Shown here: piece by piece, positions 59,248 to 64,000 of the stretch
How positions within the stretch are numbered: the first letter of the stretch is position 1
Layout: the number at the start of each line of letters is the position of its first letter
Assembly (NCBI RefSeq): GCF_900269665.1
Contig: NZ_LT985361.1
Location: 6,826,649 to 6,890,648 of the forward strand
Reading direction: 5' to 3'
DNA length: 64,000 bases
From: Nocardia suismassiliense
GTDB taxonomy: Bacteria; Actinomycetota; Actinomycetes; Mycobacteriales; Mycobacteriaceae
The notes under the pieces: model-generated
The model's input: the letters and a program-made list of their open reading frames with translations, nothing else
Databases searched by the model: none
Told to the model about the DNA's origin: nothing
Made by a program: the position numbers and the translations under genes

Positions 59248-59922
59248 ATGGGCACACAGGTTGACGTAGTGCGGGTGTTCACCGACGCCGCCGGACGATT
59301 CGGCAACGAGCTCGGCATCGCGCGGGCAGCGGACGTGGCCGAAGCCGACCGGCAGGCCCTCGCGGCCAAAGCGGGCTACAGCGAGACCGTCGTGGTCGAG
59401 GACCCGGTCGACGAGGTCGCGCGGGTACGGATCTACACCCCGACCGTGGAACTTCCGTTCGCCGGACACCCCTCGGTCGGCACCGCATGGTGGTTCGCCG
59501 AACGCGGCGTACCCGTACGCCGGCTCAGCGTGCCCGCGGGCCCGGTGGCGGTCGAGCTGACCGAAGGCCTCACCTGGATCACCGCCCGCGGCGAATGGGC
59601 GCCCGACTTCACCTTCCACCAGATCGCCGACCTCGACGAGCTGGCGAACCTGCGCCCCGACGACTTCACCGGCGGCCCGCACTACTTCTGGGCCTGGACC
59701 GACGAGAACCGCGGCTCGCTCCGCTCGCGAATGTTCGCCCCCACCTTGGGAATTGCCGAAGATGAGGCGACCGGTGCCGCCGCAGTCGCCATCACCGCAC
59801 TGCTGCGCCGCGGCCTGGTCATCACCCAGGGCAAGGGCTCCCAGCTGTTCACCGCCTGGGACTCCGACGGTTGGGTCCGCCTCGGTGGACGCGTAGTCGC
59901 CGACCAGTCCGTGGAGATCTGA
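59248..59922 (+). CDS. PhzF family isomerase/epimerase-like protein
   Basis: A 224-residue protein with PhzF hallmarks: VRVFTDAAGRFGNELG near the start, the catalytic-type Glu in YSETVVVED, PFAGHPSVGTAWW, and EDEATGAAA near the end. PhzF proteins usually have 260-300 residues, so this one is short, with a reduced second half. Substrate unknown; not phenazine-related by context. ATG at 59248. Confidence 0.88.
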   Translation: MGTQVDVVRVFTDAAGRFGNELGIARAADVAEADRQALAAKAGYSETVVVEDPVDEVARVRIYTPTVELPFAGHPSVGTAWWFAERGVPVRRLSVPAGPVAVELTEGLTWITARGEWAPDFTFHQIADLDELANLRPDDFTGGPHYFWAWTDENRGSLRSRMFAPTLGIAEDEATGAAAVAITALLRRGLVITQGKGSQLFTAWDSDGWVRLGGRVVADQSVEI

Positions 59923-60002
59923 GCGCATAGCCGAGTGCCGTAGGCCGGGAATCGTTGCGGCACAGCGGCATCCAGGCCGCTACCCCGACACCCCCGACAC
60001 CC

Positions 60003-60731
60003 TCAGACCAGCGGCACACCGGCGATCGGTGGACTGGTGGGCGCCACCGATCCGCCGGAGGGTTCGACACTGACTGCCAGCGTCTCCCCCGGATCGAAGG
60101 TCGTCACGAATGGTTTTGCTGTCGAAGGCATTTCGACGAGCACCCCCGCCGACCGCGGCCTCGGCCGTTCCCCGACGGGCACCAACCAGACCTGGTACAC
60201 CCGCCCGGCCGGCGGCTCCGCCACTCCGGTGAACGCGACGACCGCGAGCCGCTGCTGAGCGGAGAACTCCACCATGACCGTGCCGCCGCCGGCCACCGGT
60301 TTGGTCAGTGTGCGCGAGTCCGGCTGCCGATGTATCCGCTCGGCGGTCGGTACACCGTCGGGCGGGCTGGCGATCCGGTCGGCGACCACACTGCCGCCGA
60401 TCACCAGGCAGACCGCCGCGGCCACCGGCGCCACCCAGCGCAGGCGCCGCCGCCACGCGGAGGGAAGCTCGGCGCGCCCGTCGTCGGGCAGTGCCGCCAG
60501 AATTCGCGCCTCCAATTCCGGCGGCGGAGCCTGGGCGTCGAGCGCGGCCACCTGCGCCATCACCTCGCGCAACCGCCGCACCGTGTCCGAGAACTCTTGC
60601 CGCACAGCGGGATCGGCGGCTGCCAGCCGCTCCTCGATGCGCCGGCGTTCGATCTCGCCGACGGCGTCCAACGCGCACGGGTACGCCAGGTCGAGCAGTT
60701 CCGCGTCCGATCGTGGCGGGTTATCGGCCAT
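60003..60731 (-). CDS. rskA: Anti-sigma-K factor RskA
   Basis: A 242-residue membrane protein: cytosolic anti-sigma region (about 1-95, with CALDAVGEIERRRIEERLA), one transmembrane helix near residues 98-120, and an extracytoplasmic RskA domain with VYQVWLVPVGERPRPRSAGVL. It holds SigK at the membrane until regulated proteolysis frees it. The ATG overlaps the end of sigK by 11 bp, so sigma and anti-sigma factor are coupled. Confidence 0.94.
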   Translation of the reverse strand: MADNPPRSDAELLDLAYPCALDAVGEIERRRIEERLAAADPAVRQEFSDTVRRLREVMAQVAALDAQAPPPELEARILAALPDDGRAELPSAWRRRLRWVAPVAAAVCLVIGGSVVADRIASPPDGVPTAERIHRQPDSRTLTKPVAGGGTVMVEFSAQQRLAVVAFTGVAEPPAGRVYQVWLVPVGERPRPRSAGVLVEMPSTAKPFVTTFDPGETLAVSVEPSGGSVAPTSPPIAGVPLV

Positions 60732-61284
60732 CGGCGCATTCTCCGGACAAGCAGCTCTCCAGTCTCTTCAGCCCGTCACGGATGCGGGTTTTGACGGTCG
60801 GCAGCGGCACCGATAGGTGGTCTGCGACTTCGCGGTACGTGCGCCCGGTGTAGTAGGCGAGCGTGATCGCCTCGCGTTGCGTCGCGGTGAGCGCGGCGAG
60901 GCAGCCGAGGACCTCCTGTTCATCCATGCGCTGCGTCACCGATTCGGCGACGACATCGTGGTCGCGGCCGCCGTGTGAGTGCGCGTAGGCCGATTCCCGG
61001 ACCGCGCAGGCGGCTTCGGCGCGCACCCGGTCGACCGCGCGCCGGTGTGCGAGCATCATGAGCCAGCCGATCGGACTGGCCAGTGCCGGCTCGTAGCGAT
61101 CGGCGGTCGACCACACCTGGAGGTACACCTCCTGGCTGACTTCCTCCGCCGCGGCCCGGCTGCGCACGATGCGGGTGGCGAGCCCGAATACTCGCGGGCT
61201 GGTGAGCCGGTAGAACTCGGTGAAGGCAACGCGGTCTCCGTCGCCGATCGCGGCGAGCAGTGCGACCAGGGTGCGACCGGACAA
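60721..61284 (-). CDS. sigK: ECF RNA polymerase sigma factor SigK
   Basis: An ECF sigma factor with region 2 (VAFTEFYRLTSPRVFGLATRIV ... EEVSQEVYLQVW, split) and region 4 (LTATQREAITLAYYTGRTYREVADHLSVPLPTVKTRIRDGL, split). Cys residues in LGCLAAL and LESCLSGE match the positions (Cys133/Cys183 in M. tuberculosis) whose disulfide affects RskA binding. The TTG at 61284 gives 187 residues, the normal SigK size; the frame is open to an ATG at 61491, but the extra 69 residues are not sigma-like. Followed by overlapping rskA. Confidence 0.9.
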   Translation of the reverse strand: MSGRTLVALLAAIGDGDRVAFTEFYRLTSPRVFGLATRIVRSRAAAEEVSQEVYLQVWSTADRYEPALASPIGWLMMLAHRRAVDRVRAEAACAVRESAYAHSHGGRDHDVVAESVTQRMDEQEVLGCLAALTATQREAITLAYYTGRTYREVADHLSVPLPTVKTRIRDGLKRLESCLSGECADGR

Positions 61285-61540
61285 CGCCGATCGTTGTCGG
61301 TCGAACGCGGCGGGCGTCGGGCATCCGCATAACGAGTGGCTGTTCGCCTCGTCCAGCACGAGAGCACCAACCCGGTGTACCGCAGCGAGAACGCGCTCAC
61401 TACCCGCCCCTCCCCCGCACATATCGGGTGCACAGCGCACGTCGGCACGTGATTCGTTCGCTATCTCATCGATGACCGAATCTGCCCGCATAGACAGGGG
61501 TTCGGTATGGGATGGCGCGCGGATTGGTCTGCGGCGCCGG

Positions 61541-62263
61541 TCAACTCGAAACGGCCGCGATGAGCATGTAGGCGGTACCGAGATCCATCACGACGTGCGG
61601 CACCACCGCCGAGCGTCGCCTCGACCCGGTCAGCGCCGCGACACACCCACCGGAGAGCAGCAGAATGCGCAGGTAGCCCGGCGTGTCGTCGAGGGAGCGG
61701 CCGACGGCGAGGGTGACCAGTAGCGCGTCCGCGGCGAACAGTGCGGCGAGCCCGAACGCGGGAATCATGGCGGGTCCACCAGTGTGGCCCGGCGCCGCGT
61801 GTCCGGACATGGCGTACAACATGGCGGCGGCGGTTACCGTGTGGTAACCCAGCGGCACCAGCCGGTCCAGCGGGGTCGAGTGAGGCGCGCTGCGCCACTC
61901 CAGAATTCGGCTCGTCAACAGGATGGCGAATACCACGGTCATCGCGGTGAGCACGCCGCGCACCGCGACCGGACTCGCGCCTGCCGGGAACACCAGCATC
62001 GCGAGCATCACCAAGCACATGATCAGGTGCGCGGCATCGGATTCATGATACCCGCCGGTCGGTATGGAACCTGTCTTACGAGTCGAATCACGTTGCCGCC
62101 GGTCAGGTTCGACCACCGGAACGAGGACAGAGCCAGTGGCATCGGTACCCACGGCAAGTGGCGCAGCCACCCGCCCGAGCACGATCGCCACCGCCAGCAG
62201 AAACGCCGCTACCACCGACCACCGCAACGCGGCGTACTCCTGCACGAACTGAGCCACATCCAC
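61541..62263 (-). CDS. DUF5134 family membrane protein
   Basis: A protein of about 240 residues with six or seven membrane helices. The ESDAAHLIMCLVMLAML helix and the Met/His-rich LYAMSGHAAPGH loop fit the DUF5134 family, in which such residues suggest metal (perhaps copper) handling, though this is not established. Start chosen among GTGs at 62266, 62263 and 62257, all just after AGGAGGGG. Upstream of sigK on the same strand but separated by about 50 bp from its longest frame. Confidence 0.8.
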   Translation of the reverse strand: MDVAQFVQEYAALRWSVVAAFLLAVAIVLGRVAAPLAVGTDATGSVLVPVVEPDRRQRDSTRKTGSIPTGGYHESDAAHLIMCLVMLAMLVFPAGASPVAVRGVLTAMTVVFAILLTSRILEWRSAPHSTPLDRLVPLGYHTVTAAAMLYAMSGHAAPGHTGGPAMIPAFGLAALFAADALLVTLAVGRSLDDTPGYLRILLLSGGCVAALTGSRRRSAVVPHVVMDLGTAYMLIAAVSS

Positions 62264-62364
62264 CACCCCTCCTACGGTGACCGTGGACCTGCCCATTCCA
62301 TGGTCGCACCCGAGATCCATCGGGGTGCCCTTTTAGGGGTGGCGGCACTCAGGCCGCCGCGACG

Positions 62365-63402
62365 TCAGCGCGGCACGGACTGCCGGTACCGGTCGACCGT
62401 CGAGCGAGCGAATCGCCCCGGCGACACCCCGCGCCACTGCTTGAACGCGTTCGAAAAGCTCGGCGCGCCCGAATATCCCATGCGATACGCGACATCCTCG
62501 ACGGTCAGCCCGGTGGCGAGCAGTTCCTCGGCGAGGGTGCCGAAGGTTTCGGCGCAGAGCTGCCGATACGAGGTGCCCTCCTCGGCCAACCGCCGGCGCA
62601 TCGTGCGCAGGCTCATGTGCAGCCCGGCCGCGACGTCCTCCTGGCTGAGCCTGCTGTTCATCCGGTGCATCAACATTTCCCGCACCGTGCCCGCCACGCC
62701 CTGGCGCAGTCCGCGGCGCTGCAACAGATCGTCGCATTGCTCTTCGAACAGCTGCGCGGTCAGCGGACTGGCCTGCGGCATCGGCTCATCGATACCGGTG
62801 GCGTCGAACACCGCGAGCTGCAATTCCGCGGATTCCGTGCTCGGAATCTCGAAGCTGTCGAACAGGGGTGCCAGCCGCGGGCGCAGCCCGCCCGCGATCT
62901 CGACGCGGACCACCGGCGGCGGCACGCCGAACACCATGAACCAATTGGTCAGCAGCGCAGACACATCGCGTTCGGCCAGAAACGCGCGCAGCTCGCCGGG
63001 CAGGTCGCGGTCGTCGCCGTAGAGCAGGATCTCGTCGTCGCGGTAGATGTGCCAGGCGCGGGCGAACGAGGTCATCAGGCTGAAGTAGCGCATGGCGACA
63101 TCGATCGCCTGCCGCATGGTCGGGCTACTGAGCACCGCCAAGGCGAGTACGCCATGGGTGGTGAGGTGGGTGCGGGTGCCCGCTTCGACGCCGAGACCCG
63201 GCGGATCGTCCAGCAGCGTGACGAGATTGCCGACGATGGCCAGTTCCTGCGCCGCGGTGATCTCGCCACCGGGTGTTTTCAGCAGCCGAGGATCGACGTC
63301 TGTGCCGCGTAGGCACTGATCCTGGGTGAGCCCGTGATCGTCCCCGAGTTCGACGAGGATCGCCGCGTTTGTTACCGACCGCCGCCACTCCCATGAGGCC
63401 AC
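62365..63402 (-). CDS. AraC family regulator with N-terminal arabinose-binding-like domain (PF12625 type)
   Basis: A 345-residue regulator. The N-terminal ~210 residues resemble the Arabinose_bd domain of OruR/ArgR-like AraC proteins, and the C-terminal ~95 residues are the DNA-binding part (LHMSLRTMRRRLAEEGTSY split, MGYSGAPSFSNAFKQWRGVSPGRFA split). The GTG at 63402 is the likely start. Divergent from a short-chain dehydrogenase gene; the gap holds several copies of a ~40-bp motif that is the probable binding array. Confidence 0.9.
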   Translation of the reverse strand: MASWEWRRSVTNAAILVELGDDHGLTQDQCLRGTDVDPRLLKTPGGEITAAQELAIVGNLVTLLDDPPGLGVEAGTRTHLTTHGVLALAVLSSPTMRQAIDVAMRYFSLMTSFARAWHIYRDDEILLYGDDRDLPGELRAFLAERDVSALLTNWFMVFGVPPPVVRVEIAGGLRPRLAPLFDSFEIPSTESAELQLAVFDATGIDEPMPQASPLTAQLFEEQCDDLLQRRGLRQGVAGTVREMLMHRMNSRLSQEDVAAGLHMSLRTMRRRLAEEGTSYRQLCAETFGTLAEELLATGLTVEDVAYRMGYSGAPSFSNAFKQWRGVSPGRFARSTVDRYRQSVPR

Positions 63403-63422
63403 GTGTCCATCGTTGCCTGTCG

Positions 63423-63640
63423 TGGCCGATTTGCGCAAGGTTTCTGGCCGGAGATCGTATGTTCTGCTCTCCCAATGCGGTTCGGCCAGCTGAGCAAACC
63501 GTCCGACCGGTTCGTCATGGCCACAATCCGCAAGGTTCTTGGCCGAAGTCGTCATGGACAGCAAACCTGTCACGCGACTGGCGATCGACCCTATTCGCCC
63601 TGGCCGGATTGTGCAAAGTGCTGACCCGATATCGCATGGA
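63423..63640. repeat. Array of four degenerate ~40-bp direct repeats (probable AraC sites)
   Basis: Copies begin at 63423 (TGGCCGATTTGCGCAAGG), 63483 (CGGCCAGCTGAGCAAACC), 63518 (TGGCCACAATCCGCAAGG) and 63601 (TGGCCGGATTGTGCAAAG). Each continues with a gap and then a CCG-n-(A/G)TCGT/CATGG-like end. A weaker fifth copy may start near 63555. They fill the 292-bp region between the divergent AraC and SDR genes, in one orientation. Confidence 0.65.
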
Positions 63641-63694
63641 GCACTACCCAGCGACCCTCTAGCGTTATACAGAGACGAAGGCAGGCGAAACCAT

Positions 63695-64000
63695 ATGTCT
63701 CGGAAGACGCTCACTGGCAAACGGATCGCGATCACCGGGGGCGCGCACGGCATCGGCCGCGAGACAGCGAGGGCGTTCCTGGCCGAGGGCGCCGATATCG
63801 TCCTCGGCGACGTGGACGTCGGCGCGGTGCGGGCGGTCGCCGAGCAACTCGGCAGATCCCGCGACGGCACCGTCGCCGGACTGGCCCTCGACGTCACCGA
63901 CAGCGCCCGCTTCGGCAGCTTCCTCACCTACGCCGAACGCCGGCTCGGCGGTCTCGACGTCCTGGTGAACGCCGCCGACGTGATGCCCTCGGGCCCCTTT
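63695..64000 (+). CDS. SDR family NAD(P)-dependent oxidoreductase (N-terminal part, runs off the window)
   Basis: The first 102 residues of a short-chain dehydrogenase: the cofactor motif TGGAHGIGRETARAF at residues 14-28, an Asp at the end of strand 2 (GDVDVG, suggesting NAD preference), and LDVTD before strand 4. The usual NNAG reads NAAD here. The catalytic Tyr lies beyond the window. ATG at 63695, with GGCAGGCG upstream. Likely controlled by the divergent AraC regulator. Confidence 0.88.
   Translation, partial: MSRKTLTGKRIAITGGAHGIGRETARAFLAEGADIVLGDVDVGAVRAVAEQLGRSRDGTVAGLALDVTDSARFGSFLTYAERRLGGLDVLVNAADVMPSGPF

Noticed and set aside
61284..61491. N-terminal extension of SigK to the ATG at 61491
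   Set aside because: The 69 extra residues have no sigma-factor character and exceed the family length; the start remains uncertain.
62320..62364. Terminator between the AraC and DUF5134 genes (GCACCC...GGGTGC followed by CCTTTTAGG)
   Set aside because: The T-run follows the hairpin only on the plus strand, where no gene ends; on the minus strand the structure is weak.

Overview
The window is high-GC DNA from an actinobacterium of the order Mycobacteriales, most like Nocardia or a close relative. Evidence is the dense coding on both strands, the many GTG starts, and a backbone in the order familiar from the Mycobacterium tuberculosis Rv2696c-Rv2714 block: DUF3710, dut, DUF3093, DUF4193, cei, suhB, ppgK, sigA, then YihY/BrkB, DUF3039, DUF3099, sigB, ideR, galE, DUF4192 and a PAC2 protein. 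The genus is inferred from gene order and protein recall; no search was run.\n\nLayout. 1-6.3 kb: conserved core from DUF3710 to sigA. 6.3-26.6 kb: an accessory stretch between sigA and the YihY gene. It holds a TetR-controlled diiron/membrane-protein pair, an ethanolamine permease-eutB-eutC operon, a rhomboid-like protein, a KhtTU-like K+/H+ antiporter pair, a two-component system, a SNF2 helicase-SWIM protein operon, a methyltransferase, AraC, SDR and TetR regulators, and a DEAD/DEAH helicase. 26.7-28.6 kb: the core returns (YihY, DUF3039, DUF3099). 28.7-32.2 kb: two arrays of about 72-bp tandem repeats flank a Tat-exported flavin amine oxidase and abut an MFS transporter. 33.6-37.2 kb: a VOC protein, a methyltransferase and sigB with a SigE/SigH-type promoter. 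37.4-42.1 kb: a decayed glycoside-hydrolase-like gene and a protein-acetylation pair (GNAT-acyl-CoA-synthetase fusion plus AcuC deacetylase). 42.3-50.8 kb: ideR-galE, DUF4192, a lipoprotein, PAC2 and a Ski2-like helicase. 50.9-53.2 kb: a two-gene polyamine pathway (ornithine decarboxylase and a SpeD-SpeE fusion). 53.3-56.8 kb: palindromes, a TetR-SDR-tautomerase unit, and a DUF559/AbiEi-like gene bracketed by two copies of a palindromic element. 56.9-59.1 kb: oxyR with ahpC-ahpD. 59.2-64 kb: PhzF-like protein, rskA-sigK, a DUF5134 membrane protein, an AraC regulator divergent from a truncated SDR gene with an array of repeated sites between them.\n\nHow the genes work together. Housekeeping and stress transcription (SigA, SigB, SigK/RskA), iron control (IdeR) and peroxide defence (OxyR-AhpCD) share the window. 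Several divergent gene pairs carry visible inverted repeats that look like operators of the adjacent TetR, LysR or GntR-type regulators. The least explained material is the 72-bp repeat system around the amine oxidase, the palindrome-flanked nuclease-like gene, the isolated type I-E CRISPR-repeat-like hairpin between ahpC and ahpD, and the repeat array upstream of the last SDR gene. No tRNA, rRNA, insertion sequence or true CRISPR array was found.
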